From: Pelagicoccus mobilis
GTDB taxonomy: Bacteria; Verrucomicrobiota; Verrucomicrobiia; Opitutales; Opitutaceae
Length of the DNA: 64,000 nt
Assembly: GCF_016595505.1 (NCBI RefSeq)
Contig: NZ_JAENIL010000026.1
Span: 45,076 to 109,075 of the forward strand
Reading direction: 5' to 3'
This document shows positions 44,050-52,574 of the stretch, one piece after another. The position numbers and the translations under genes were made by a program. The notes under the pieces were generated by a model. It saw only the letters and a program-made list of their open reading frames with translations, was not told the origin of the DNA and searched no databases. Each line of letters opens with the position of its first letter. Positions within the stretch are counted from its first letter, which is position 1.

Positions 44050-44203
44050 GCAAGAACGTCTGATTTTGGCGGCTGATAGTCGTAGTGAAAACATGATCCG
44101 CCGGCTGCTTGTCATTCCGACCTGGATACGGGAAAGACGTCAACGTCGTATGTTGCTAGGGGCGAGTGGTTGCCTCGTTAAGGCGACTGAGTGGGTGTCG
44201 TGA
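44042..44203 (+). CDS. Small basic protein of unknown function
   Basis: 53 residues, strongly basic in the middle (WIRERRQRRMLLGASG), overlapping the end of the acidic small protein before it by 8 nt. No family is recognised. An acidic protein of 88 residues followed by a basic one of 53 in an overlapping frame would fit a regulator/anti-regulator or toxin/antitoxin pair, but no sequence motif supports that directly. It converges with the rsmA gene, leaving a 9-bp gap. Confidence 0.5.
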   Translation: MSKQERLILAADSRSENMIRRLLVIPTWIRERRQRRMLLGASGCLVKATEWVS

Positions 44204-44212
44204 GCTAAGGGC

Positions 44213-45037
44213 TCAGCTTTGCTCTTTATCTAGAGCGATCCAGAGTTTTGTTTCTATTTGTTCTGGGCGTGCGTTGGGCTCGATACCAACGCTCTCTAGC
44301 TTTCCCAACCAAACCTTCGCAGTATCCGATTTGGACTTACGGAGAAGCGATGCGATCTGTTTGCGGCGTTGCTGGAAAATGTCGCGGATGAGTTGCGAAC
44401 TCTCTGGCGAAAAACGATAGGGATCGCTTTTCCTTCGCAGGTGGAGAAGCGTCGAGCCGACGTCGGGTTTGGGGTAGAAACAGGAACCTGATACGTCGTG
44501 TCCTGGCAGGATATCGAATGCGGCGTGGAGGAAGATGCTGATCGCTCCGAACTGCTTGGTGCCTGATTTGGCGGCATAACGTTGAGCGGCTTCTTTTTGA
44601 AGCATCAGCGTCATGACGCTGGGTAGTTGCCTCTCCAATACGACTGCCATCCAAGGAGTTGAAATAGCGTAGGGTAGGTTCGCTACGATCTTGTAGTCGC
44701 CGATGTCGGAGGGGAGATCACCGAGTGGGTGATCGAGAGCGTCTCCTTTGACGAGGTGGAGATTCGCTTCGTCTTGGGCGATGGATTCGATGTGATCCCC
44801 GAGTTTCGGGTCGAATTCAACTGCGTGTACAATGGCTCCCTTTTCGAGGAGAGCGCGAGTTAGGGTGCCGAGACCAGGGCCGATTTCGACAACGTGATCG
44901 CCGCTGGAGACATTGGCCAGCTCTAAGGACTTGCGTACGATGTTTCCGTCGATGAGGAAATTCTGGCCGAGCTGCTTGCGGGGCCGGTGTCCTAGCTGCT
45001 CGAGCAGCTCGCGAGTCTGTGAAGGGGAAAGCGGCAA
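44213..45037 (-). CDS. rsmA: 16S rRNA (adenine1518-N6/adenine1519-N6)-dimethyltransferase
   Basis: 274 residues, the normal KsgA length. SAM-binding motifs are QLGQNFLIDGNIVRKSLELA and VVEIGPGLGTLTRALLE (near residue 50), and the catalytic motif is NLPYAIS (near 121), which fits the NLPY signature. It dimethylates the two adjacent adenines in helix 45 of 16S rRNA during late 30S assembly. It follows trpC by 35 bp on the same strand, likely in one transcript. Confidence 0.97.
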   Translation of the reverse strand: MPLSPSQTRELLEQLGHRPRKQLGQNFLIDGNIVRKSLELANVSSGDHVVEIGPGLGTLTRALLEKGAIVHAVEFDPKLGDHIESIAQDEANLHLVKGDALDHPLGDLPSDIGDYKIVANLPYAISTPWMAVVLERQLPSVMTLMLQKEAAQRYAAKSGTKQFGAISIFLHAAFDILPGHDVSGSCFYPKPDVGSTLLHLRRKSDPYRFSPESSQLIRDIFQQRRKQIASLLRKSKSDTAKVWLGKLESVGIEPNARPEQIETKLWIALDKEQS

Positions 45038-45072
45038 CTTGCGATTGTGACGTTTGTGGTAGAAAGGACTTT

Positions 45073-45867
45073 CTAGGCGTTGTGGAAGTCCGCCATGAGT
45101 TGGGCGGTGTCGGGCGCTTTCATGAGAGCTTCGCCGACTAGGATCGCTTTGGCTCCGCAGGCTTTGACGCGCGCTGCGTCTTCGCCGGTCCAGATTCCGG
45201 ATTCGGAAACGGCGACCACGTCCTTAGGGAATTGCGGGATTAGTTTTTCCGAGAAGGCGAGATCGGTTTTGAAGATGGCGAGGTCGCGATTGTTGACGCC
45301 GATGATCTTGGCGTCTTGGGTGACGGCACGTTCGAGTTCCGGTTCGCTGTGAATTTCGTAGAGGGAGTCGAGTCCAGCGAGGTCGGCAGCCTGGCGGAGG
45401 TCGGTCATCTGCTGGTCTGACAATGCGCGGACGATGATCAGGATCGCGGAAGCTCCTGCTTGGGCAGCTTCTAGGACTTGGATGGGATGGATCATGAAGT
45501 CCTTGCGTAAGCAGGGGATGCCTTTGCTTTGCTCTCGGAATTTTTCTGTGACTGAGGACAGGTCTGAGAGTTCGCCGCCGAAATATTTGGTGTCGGTGAG
45601 GATGGAGAGGCAATCGCCTCCTGCGGCTAGGTATTTGTCGGCTTGGTCGATCGAGGGGCCGAGGTCTTTGATTTGACCGGCGGATGGGGAGCGGCGTTTG
45701 ATTTCCGAAATGACGGCGAGACCTTGAGGGGCTTTGAGGGCTTCGAGGAAGGAGCCGCGGAGAGTTGCTTCGGATGCGAAGGATTCGAGTTCGTCGGAAG
45801 AAACGTCGCGGATTCGATCCGCGATTTCCTCGGCCTTCCAGTTCATGATCTCTGTCAGTTTGTCCAT
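45073..45867 (-). CDS. trpC: Indole-3-glycerol phosphate synthase
   Basis: 264-residue TIM-barrel enzyme of tryptophan synthesis that closes the indole ring of CdRP. Landmarks are VISEIKRRSPSAGQIKD (catalytic Lys near 58), CLRKDFMIHPIQVLEAAQAG (catalytic Lys near 121), IGVNNRDLAIFKTDL and AVSESGIWTGEDAARV. It is monofunctional, with no fused TrpF. No other trp gene lies in the window. It shares its upstream region with the divergent mazG gene, where a degenerate GCGAATGGAC repeat lies. Confidence 0.97.
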   Translation of the reverse strand: MDKLTEIMNWKAEEIADRIRDVSSDELESFASEATLRGSFLEALKAPQGLAVISEIKRRSPSAGQIKDLGPSIDQADKYLAAGGDCLSILTDTKYFGGELSDLSSVTEKFREQSKGIPCLRKDFMIHPIQVLEAAQAGASAILIIVRALSDQQMTDLRQAADLAGLDSLYEIHSEPELERAVTQDAKIIGVNNRDLAIFKTDLAFSEKLIPQFPKDVVAVSESGIWTGEDAARVKACGAKAILVGEALMKAPDTAQLMADFHNA

Positions 45868-45884
45868 TTGATTGAGATTTTCAG

Positions 45885-45917
45885 AACCGCGAATGGACTC
45901 GAATGGACGCTAATGCG
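45885..45917. repeat. Short degenerate tandem repeat between trpC and mazG
   Basis: AACCGCGAATGGAC, TCGAATGGAC and GCTAATGCG are consecutive near-copies of a 10-nt unit. This looks like a dispersed intergenic repeat. Its location in a divergent promoter region may affect both genes. Confidence 0.45.
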
Positions 45918-45987
45918 ATACAAATTTTGTGGTGCTGTTTGAGAGTGTTGGAATCTGGAATTGCTTTGCGGGGAGCGGGGCTCCTTG

Positions 45988-46674
45988 ATGGCGGGCGTGA
46001 GCGCTATCGAAGATTTGCAGGAAACTATGGCTCGATTGAGGGGACCTGGCGGGTGCCCGTGGGATATGGAGCAAGATCATCAGTCCATTGCCCAATGCTT
46101 GGTCGACGAATGCAGCGAGCTGCTTGAGACCATCGACAAACTCGACATGGAGCACATGCGTGAAGAATTGGGCGATGTACTTCTGCAGGTCGTTTTCCAT
46201 GCCCAATTAGCGAAGGAAGCAGGTCACTTCGACTTCGAGGCAGTAGCCGCTGAGATCAATGAAAAGCTCGTACGTCGCCATCCGCATGTCTTTGGCGATA
46301 TGGATTTGAAGGACTCCGAACAGGTCCTAGCCCAGTGGGAGAAGATTAAGGCGGGAGAGAAGGCGAACAAGCCGAAGAGCGATTCGCAGTTTAAGGATTT
46401 ACCACCTGCATTGCCGGCCTTGATGTTCGCTTACGACATTTTCAAGCAGATCAAGAAAAAGGCTCTGCCAACTGGAGCTTCCGTCGATATGGAAGCGATC
46501 GAAGCGATGGCTGCCGAACTGGATGAAGAAGCGGCGGGACATATCCTCTTCGAGATCTCAGCTGCCTGCAGACTTAAGGGGATCGATCCGGAGAGCGCTG
46601 TTCGTAAGTTTGCTCGTCGAGTGATGGCGGAGAGCGAGGGATTGGCGAACGACGCTCAAGAGGAAGCGGGTTGA
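45988..46674 (+). CDS. mazG: Nucleoside triphosphate pyrophosphohydrolase MazG
   Basis: 228 residues from this ATG; a TTG nine codons earlier is unlikely. Two MazG domains are present. The first has LRGPGGCPWDMEQDHQS and the metal-binding EExxE pattern (DECSELLETID; MREELGDVLLQVVFHAQLA). The second starts near LPALMFAYDIFKQIKKK and keeps a weaker set. It hydrolyses NTPs to NMPs and PPi, cleaning nucleotide pools. The downstream xerC gene starts 13 bp later, so the two are probably cotranscribed. Confidence 0.95.
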   Translation: MAGVSAIEDLQETMARLRGPGGCPWDMEQDHQSIAQCLVDECSELLETIDKLDMEHMREELGDVLLQVVFHAQLAKEAGHFDFEAVAAEINEKLVRRHPHVFGDMDLKDSEQVLAQWEKIKAGEKANKPKSDSQFKDLPPALPALMFAYDIFKQIKKKALPTGASVDMEAIEAMAAELDEEAAGHILFEISAACRLKGIDPESAVRKFARRVMAESEGLANDAQEEAG

Positions 46675-46687
46675 GTCTAACTTAATT

Positions 46688-47611
46688 ATGGGCGATTCGG
46701 AGAAATGGCGTAGCCAATGGGTGGAACCGTTTTTGCGGCACCTTTCTGGGGAGCGTCGTTTATCAGCCTACACCTGTCGAAACTACGAAACGGCCTTGGT
46801 GGCTTTTTTCGGTTTCCTAGATTCGATGGGAAAGTGGAAGGGGGATCTCTCCTCTGTCGAATTGCGGGAGACTCGCGATTTCGTGATCGAACAACAGAAC
46901 CGGGTTTCCCGCCGAACGGTCCATAACTACGTTTCCGGGCTGCGGACGTTCTTCAAATATTGGATGCGTCAAGGAAAGCTCGAGAAGAGTCCGTTTGTCG
47001 GAATCGCGCTTCCGAAGCTGCCGAAGAAACTGCCTGCTTTCATGACAGAGCAGCAAGTGAGGAGCTTGTTGGAAGGTCCGATGCGGTTGTTGGAAGGTGA
47101 GTCGATACCAGCTCAGCAGGCGTGGCGTGACCGTCTGGTCTTGGAGCTCCTCTATGGAGCGGGGTTCCGTGTAAGTGAGCTGTGCGAGTTGACCTATGGG
47201 CAAGTGAGTTTCGACGAAGGCGTTGCACGTATCGTCGGTAAGGGCGGCAAGTCTAGAATTTGTCCTCTGGGACGGGTAGCCATGGCTGTCTTGGAAAAAT
47301 GGAGACAGGAGTTTGCTCCCGCGACGGGATATTCGGATCCGGTGGTGTTGAGTAATCGTGGCCAAAAGTGGACTCCTCGAGGAGTGCAGTTGCTACTCAA
47401 AAAGTATCTAGCGCTCGCGGATTTGCCGATGGATCTGACGCCGCACAAGATTCGCCATTCTTACGCAACGCACCTATTGGACAACGGTGCGGACCTGCGG
47501 CTCGTTCAGGAGTTACTTGGACATGCGAAGCTTTCCACCACGCAGATTTACACGCACGTCAATATAGGTCGTTTGAAGGATGCTTTCGACCAAGCTCACC
47601 CGCGAGCTTAG
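46688..47611 (+). CDS. xerC: Tyrosine recombinase XerC/XerD type
   Basis: 307 residues. The N-terminal SAM-like core-binding domain (about 10-100; LSAYTCRNYETALVAFFGFL) is followed by the catalytic domain with Arg in LYGAGFRVSELCEL, Lys in VGKGGKSRICPLG, HKIRHSYATH, the LVQELLGHAKL His and the nucleophile Tyr in TTQIYTHV. All catalytic residues are present. It likely resolves chromosome dimers at dif. Position next to mazG and lack of integrase neighbours support a housekeeping role rather than a phage integrase; XerC and XerD cannot be told apart with certainty. Confidence 0.92.
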   Translation: MGDSEKWRSQWVEPFLRHLSGERRLSAYTCRNYETALVAFFGFLDSMGKWKGDLSSVELRETRDFVIEQQNRVSRRTVHNYVSGLRTFFKYWMRQGKLEKSPFVGIALPKLPKKLPAFMTEQQVRSLLEGPMRLLEGESIPAQQAWRDRLVLELLYGAGFRVSELCELTYGQVSFDEGVARIVGKGGKSRICPLGRVAMAVLEKWRQEFAPATGYSDPVVLSNRGQKWTPRGVQLLLKKYLALADLPMDLTPHKIRHSYATHLLDNGADLRLVQELLGHAKLSTTQIYTHVNIGRLKDAFDQAHPRA

Positions 47612-47678
47612 GGAGCGTTAACTTACCTGCTAGTCGCCTCTGTAGCCGCGATCGTTGATCGTGCTCTCAGGTGATGCA

Positions 47679-49331
47679 TCATTGGAGACTTGCTGAGTCG
47701 GTGAAGATGTAGCCCCGTGCGAGTGTTTGAAAATCGGATACTTGTTTCTGCTGCCAGGTATCGTCTTGTTTCAGTTCAACTGCCATCAGTTTAGCCACTG
47801 TTGCAGCCGCTTCGCTTGCTGCATTCGCATCGAGGAGAAGCGCTCTTGTGCGTCTGGAAAGAACGTCCTCGACAGTGCGTGCCATCTCGGTGTGCACATG
47901 ATAGATGACTTCGGCTTGTTGGTAGGGCAATCGAGGGTGGATTAACTCGACGCTTTCGGGGCGGTCGCTCAGGATCCTTTGGATGTGTGATGCTTCGCTG
48001 CCGTAGAGCGCTAAGTTGGCAGAAGCGTCTAGCTCGTCGGTAGAGCCGACGAGGGGAAGCTGCTTGGTGCAACATGGCTCCGCTTCCTTTCCTATGAGCA
48101 ATTCGACGTGATCAACTACGTCCTCAGCCATTTTCCGGTATGTGGTCCACTTGCCACCCGTTACGGTGAGCAAGCCTGAATTGGATACGAGAATGGTGTG
48201 GTCGCGAGAGAGGCTTGCGGTGTCCTCGCTATTGCCCGCCTTCACGAGTGGCCGAAGGCCAGCGTATATGGAGAGCACATCGTCTGGAGTTGGATCGTTG
48301 GTGAGGTACTGTTGGGCATGCTCCATTATGAAGGCTCGCTCTTCTTCGAGCGCTCGAGGTTCGAGGGAGTTCTGTTTGAGTGGAGTATCTGTAGTACCGA
48401 CGACGACGCGGTCGTGCCAGGGGACTGCGAAGAGCACGCGTCCGTCTGCTGTCTTAGGGATCATGATTGCGGAGTCCGTTGGTAGAAACGACTTGGGTAG
48501 GACAATGTGGATACCTTGACTGAGCGAAACGATTGCATGGCAGCTGGGATCGTCGATTTGACGGAGTCCGTCTACGAAAGTGCCAGTGGCATTTACAACG
48601 CAGTCTGCTCGGACCTCGATTTGCTTACCAGATTCTTGGCACTCTGCCTGAACGCCGCGGACCGTGTCGTCCTCCTTAATCAACCCAGTACATTTGACGT
48701 AATTAGCCAAACACGCTCCTTGTTTCACAGCGGTTTGGGCGAGATTGATTGCGAGGCGGGAATCATCGAACTGGCCGTCGTGATAAACTACACCGCCGGT
48801 AAGTCCTTCTGTCTCGACGGTTGGGATACGAGCTAGGGTTTCCTCTTTGTCGAGCCAGCGGGAAGGGGCGATGCCGAGTTTGCCGGCAAGCGCATCGTAG
48901 ACTTTCATACCGACTCCGTAGAACGGGCCTTCCCACCACTTGTAGTTGGGAATTACGAACGCCATGTCGCGTACTAGGTGAGGCGCGTTTCGGTAGAGCA
49001 GCCCGCGCTCTCTTAGCGCCTCGAGCACAAGAGAAACATTTCCTTGCCGAAGGTAACGGACGCCGCCGTGAACAAGCTTGGTGCTACGGCTTGAGGTTCC
49101 TTTCGCGAAATCGGATTGCTCAATCAGGGCGACTCGGAGTCCGCGAGTCGCAGCATCCACAGCGGTGCCTAGCCCTGTAGCTCCGCCGCCAATGATTAAA
49201 AGATCGAAGGGATCGTTTGAATGGGAAAGTGCGTCGAATGCTTTCTCGCGATTCACTTTTTTGCTGGTGTTGGGATTAGTTTGAGTAGGAGTCGCCAAGC
49301 GAGAGTTAGCGTGAGTTTTCTGAATTATCAA
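47679..49331 (-). CDS. glpD: Aerobic glycerol-3-phosphate dehydrogenase
   Basis: 550-residue FAD enzyme that oxidises glycerol-3-phosphate to dihydroxyacetone phosphate and passes electrons to quinones at the membrane. The FAD-binding start FDLLIIGGGATGLGTAVDAA lies near residue 42 after an unusual polar N-terminal stretch of about 40 residues. Family motifs are TSSRSTKLVHGGVRYLRQGN and KWTTYRKMAEDVV, with a C-terminal DAO_C helical domain. The true start could be internal, closer to the FAD motif. No glpF, glpK or glpR gene is adjacent. Confidence 0.94.
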   Translation of the reverse strand: MIIQKTHANSRLATPTQTNPNTSKKVNREKAFDALSHSNDPFDLLIIGGGATGLGTAVDAATRGLRVALIEQSDFAKGTSSRSTKLVHGGVRYLRQGNVSLVLEALRERGLLYRNAPHLVRDMAFVIPNYKWWEGPFYGVGMKVYDALAGKLGIAPSRWLDKEETLARIPTVETEGLTGGVVYHDGQFDDSRLAINLAQTAVKQGACLANYVKCTGLIKEDDTVRGVQAECQESGKQIEVRADCVVNATGTFVDGLRQIDDPSCHAIVSLSQGIHIVLPKSFLPTDSAIMIPKTADGRVLFAVPWHDRVVVGTTDTPLKQNSLEPRALEEERAFIMEHAQQYLTNDPTPDDVLSIYAGLRPLVKAGNSEDTASLSRDHTILVSNSGLLTVTGGKWTTYRKMAEDVVDHVELLIGKEAEPCCTKQLPLVGSTDELDASANLALYGSEASHIQRILSDRPESVELIHPRLPYQQAEVIYHVHTEMARTVEDVLSRRTRALLLDANAASEAAATVAKLMAVELKQDDTWQQKQVSDFQTLARGYIFTDSASLQ

Positions 49332-49441
49332 TTCAGTGACATGGATTGTGTAGTCCGTTCGTCAAAACTTAGTAGTTTCGATCTGTTCGTTGACTGCATC
49401 TGTATCTTGCTCATCAATTCGAACGATTATCCCCGTTTAGT

Positions 49442-50950
49442 ATGAAATCCCTGTTTTGCTGTGTCGCCGCTCTTGTAGTCACGTCGCTCGCTCTCGCGAA
49501 GCGTCCGAATGTCGTTATCATCTATGCGGATGATATGGGTTACGGAGACCTCGCCTGCCAAAACCCGGACTCCAAGATTCCCACTCCGAACTTGGATCAG
49601 TTGGCGGCCGAAGGAATGCGATTCATAGATGCTCACAGCTCTTCCGGAATTTGCTCACCCAGTCGTTTCGCTTTATTGACGGGGATTTACCACTGGCGGC
49701 GTCAGCACGGGATTGTGAATTCATTTGGGAAACCGTTCTTTAGTGATTCGGACTTCACACTGGCTCATATGTTGCAAAAAGTTGGATACAGCACGGCATG
49801 TATTGGCAAATGGCATTTGGGCTTCGACTGGAAGTTCAACGGAGGCCCATCTGGAGAAGTGGTCCAGTGGAATCGAAAGCGTAAGTTCTATCTCCCGGAG
49901 GAGGTCGATTGGAGCGGTCCATTGAAAGGGGGACCGCTCGATCGAGGGTTCGATTACTATTTTGGTGATGGGACTATCAATTTTCCTCCTTACGCATGGG
50001 TGGAGAATGAACAGATTTTGGAGGTACCGACTGCTGTTATGGATCCGCATGATATCGGCTTCCCGATCCCCGAGGGAAATTGGGAGTTCCGTCCCGGGCC
50101 TAAGGTAGAGGGATGGAATCCTTATGAAGTGTTGCCAACACTTACTGAAAAAGCGGTTGAGTGGATCGGTAATCAGAAATCAGATACGCCGTTTTTCTTA
50201 TATTTTCCTCTTCCGTCTCCGCATGCCCCGATCATCCCGAATGAGGAATTCGTGGGGAAGTCTGATGCGGGGCCCTATGGAGATTTCGTGTACCAATCTG
50301 ACTGGGTTGCCGGGCAAGTGCTCGAGGCTCTGCGGGTGAATGGCTTCGACGAGAATACGATCGTGATCTTTTCTGCTGATAACGGCCCTGAGAAGTACGC
50401 GTTTGAGCGAGCCGAGAAATTTGGTCACTTCAGTATGGGAGAGTTAAGAGGGTTGAAACGTGATGTTTGGGAGGGTGGGCATCATGTTCCCTTTGTGGTC
50501 AAGTGGCCAGGTGAGATAGAAGCGGGAAGTGTCTCGGATGAAGTGATTTCGCAAGTCGATATCATGGCGACGATCGCTTCAGTCGTTGGTGCCGACCTAC
50601 CGGATGGAGCTGCGGTTGACAGTTATGATCTGAGCCGGGTTTGGAGTGGCGAAAGCTCGGATGGAGGTCTACGAGAGGCGACTGTTCACAATACTTTTGA
50701 TGGTCTTTGGGGGCTACGGCAGGGCAAATGGTGCTATATCAATAAGAAGACTGGCGAACACTCCAAAATGCCGCAGGCGTTCAAGGAGCTACGTGGCTAT
50801 CAAGATTTCGAGAAGGGGCCATTGCTCTTCGATATGGAGAAAGATCCGGGGCAGCGCGTGAATTTAGCCGAACAACATCCTGAGCGAGTCGAGCGAATGG
50901 CTGCTCTCTTGCAGACGTATCGGGAGCAAGGATACTCGGTGGAACGGTAG
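49442..50950 (+). CDS. Secreted sulfatase
   Basis: 502 residues with a signal peptide (about 1-19, ending SLALA). Metal-binding Asp pair [16 protein letters not shown], then the formylglycine signature [15 protein letters not shown] (Cys near residue 72, maturing to formylglycine), [14 protein letters not shown], and C-terminal metal-binding DN in [12 protein letters not shown]. All catalytic residues of the S1 family are in place. The protein should remove sulfate from a sulfated glycan or other ester in the periplasm. The neighbouring sugar genes support a carbohydrate substrate, not further defined. An anaerobic or FGE-type maturase is not encoded nearby. Confidence 0.94.
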   Translation: MKSLFCCVAALVVTSLALAKRPNVVIIYADDMGYGDLACQNPDSKIPTPNLDQLAAEGMRFIDAHSSSGICSPSRFALLTGIYHWRRQHGIVNSFGKPFFSDSDFTLAHMLQKVGYSTACIGKWHLGFDWKFNGGPSGEVVQWNRKRKFYLPEEVDWSGPLKGGPLDRGFDYYFGDGTINFPPYAWVENEQILEVPTAVMDPHDIGFPIPEGNWEFRPGPKVEGWNPYEVLPTLTEKAVEWIGNQKSDTPFFLYFPLPSPHAPIIPNEEFVGKSDAGPYGDFVYQSDWVAGQVLEALRVNGFDENTIVIFSADNGPEKYAFERAEKFGHFSMGELRGLKRDVWEGGHHVPFVVKWPGEIEAGSVSDEVISQVDIMATIASVVGADLPDGAAVDSYDLSRVWSGESSDGGLREATVHNTFDGLWGLRQGKWCYINKKTGEHSKMPQAFKELRGYQDFEKGPLLFDMEKDPGQRVNLAEQHPERVERMAALLQTYREQGYSVER

Positions 50951-50993
50951 TTGCGGGGCGGTAGGTGCTGGGTTATAGGTGTTAGGGTATAAA

Positions 50994-51019
50994 AAACGCG
51001 ACCGGGTTAGGTCGCGTTT
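50994..51019. terminator. Terminator between sulfatase and dehydrogenase-like genes
   Basis: AAACGCGACC and GGTCGCGTTT form a perfect 10-bp stem with a 6-nt loop. The minus-strand copy is followed by TTTTTT, the plus-strand copy by only TTT, so it serves the leftward gene best and the sulfatase gene possibly too. Confidence 0.8.
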
Positions 51020-51039
51020 CGGGGGAAGTAGATTGTTAT

Positions 51040-51066
51040 GGCTACGACAGAGCGTAGCCCTCCTTA
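51040..51066. repeat. REP-like hairpin repeat, copy 1
   Basis: GGCTACG-ACAGAG-CGTAGCC followed by CTCCTTATTTA. It overlaps the stop codon of the dehydrogenase-like gene. A near-identical unit with the same tail occurs at 55308-55337. Confidence 0.7.
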
Positions 51067-52506
51067 TTTAAGCTCGTTCAGCGTGTAGTAGGCTTGAGTC
51101 ACGCTAGGGGAGTGACCGTCTTTGTTCTTTACGCTTGGGAATTTGACGCTGAACACTTGATCCGTTTGCAGATCGAGTTGAACGTCGATCACCGTGTTGC
51201 CCTTTTTCAGTTTTACGGACTTCACCGCAACGGGTGTTTCGTCGACTTTCGGTGATCCGTAGTTACCCCAGTAGTTGTATCCCCATTTTTCGAATACGAG
51301 TGACTCGGCGTCGATAGAGTTAGGGTTGACTGGCTGTGTGAAAGTAAGCTGGAAGCCTTTCTTCGTTAGCTTCATGTCGAGTAGCTCGAATGGATGTGTG
51401 CCATCCCAGACGACCTTTTCCAGGCCGAAGGGTTTGTTACCCTTTGCTCCCCAGCCGCGAGCGGTTTGGCCTACCCAGAGTTGTCCCTGCGAGTCGAAAT
51501 CGAGGCGGATGTTGCCGCTTTGGAATCCGCTCATGAAATTGATAAGGAAGCCTTGGTATTGGCCGTTCACCTTTTCGAGACCGCAACGGAAGATGTTGGA
51601 CTGAGTTTGGTCTCCGATGAAAATCTGCCCAGAGAAGGGCCCGAATTTACCTTTTGTCATGTCCCATTCCGGGTTACCTGGCGAATTGGCCACTTCTTGG
51701 TGGGGAATCCAGAGAACAGGTTTTTCGCGGAAAGGGTTAAACTCCTCAGGCTCCATGGCTGCGATCTTTTTGCGGTCGTATCCATCGATCTGAATGAGGG
51801 AAACTGGGTGCCCATAGAATTTTCCCTCCTCGATGATGTGGAGCTTGGACGTTGCGACCCAGTCGCCTTGATTGTCAGTGAAGAAGATTTCGTTGTTCGG
51901 ACTAATGCCGACCCCTGCAGGCGAGCGTAGACCGTGAGCGTAAGGCGAAAACGTTCCATCTGGAGAAACCTTGAAGGCGAATCCTCTATAGCCTCCTGAG
52001 GTGCCCATCGCTCCGAGGGAGAAGGCGTCAGGATCGTTGTGGCTGAGATTAAGGGTACCGAAGTAGTTGCCGTCTTTGTCTCTTACCGGACCGAATGTGA
52101 ACTCATGGTAATTATCATGGTACTCCCAGCCGTCTGAGAAGCTGATGTAACGGTCAGCGATGCCGTCGGAGTCAGAATCTACCAGACGTGTGAGTTCAGG
52201 TTTTTGCGCCACGAGGATCGAGCCGTCTTCGTCGACAAGCAGGCCGGTTGGCTCGTGCAACCCATCTGCGAACTTTGTCCAGGAGTCGTTCTTGTAAGTC
52301 CAGACATCGCCAAATCGAGTTGCGCAATAAACGGTTCCGTCTGCTGCGGTGTCTAGGCCAGTGATGTGGAAGAGAACGTCATCAGGTGTCGTGACCGTTT
52401 CGATACTGTACCCCGATGGTGCGTAGTTCTCGTCGGCGGATAGTGTTAACGAAAGAGTAGATGCTGCGGCGATAGCAGAAAGGGTGAGTAATTTTGTATT
52501 CATTTT
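51064..52506 (-). CDS. Secreted NHL/PQQ-dehydrogenase-like beta-propeller protein
   Basis: 480 residues from this ATG, which gives a standard signal peptide (MKMNTKLLTLSAIAAASTLS); an ATG 12 codons earlier is less likely. The body is a six-bladed propeller-like domain of the PVC membrane-bound dehydrogenase type: DDVLFHITGLDTAADGTVYC, GLHEPTGLLVDEDGSILVAQ, DSDSDGIADRY (calcium-loop-like), HGLRSPAGVGISPNNEIFFT. The last 130 residues form a beta module. The family is thought to oxidise sugars or alcohols, but the activity is unproven. It is the second gene after a cytochrome c gene (68-bp gap), which may accept its electrons. Confidence 0.88.
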   Translation of the reverse strand, partial: KMNTKLLTLSAIAAASTLSLTLSADENYAPSGYSIETVTTPDDVLFHITGLDTAADGTVYCATRFGDVWTYKNDSWTKFADGLHEPTGLLVDEDGSILVAQKPELTRLVDSDSDGIADRYISFSDGWEYHDNYHEFTFGPVRDKDGNYFGTLNLSHNDPDAFSLGAMGTSGGYRGFAFKVSPDGTFSPYAHGLRSPAGVGISPNNEIFFTDNQGDWVATSKLHIIEEGKFYGHPVSLIQIDGYDRKKIAAMEPEEFNPFREKPVLWIPHQEVANSPGNPEWDMTKGKFGPFSGQIFIGDQTQSNIFRCGLEKVNGQYQGFLINFMSGFQSGNIRLDFDSQGQLWVGQTARGWGAKGNKPFGLEKVVWDGTHPFELLDMKLTKKGFQLTFTQPVNPNSIDAESLVFEKWGYNYWGNYGSPKVDETPVAVKSVKLKKGNTVIDVQLDLQTDQVFSVKFPSVKNKDGHSPSVTQAYYTLNELK

Positions 52507-52574
52507 CATGATAGGCTTTGGGCGCTTCGTGTTGTTGGCCATCAGGTCAGACGGCCGCGACCTTCGTTTCGTGC

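Noticed and set aside
46688..47611. Phage or island integrase
   Set aside because: The recombinase follows mazG closely, has no attachment-site repeats or mobile genes around it and has the size and motifs of XerC/XerD.
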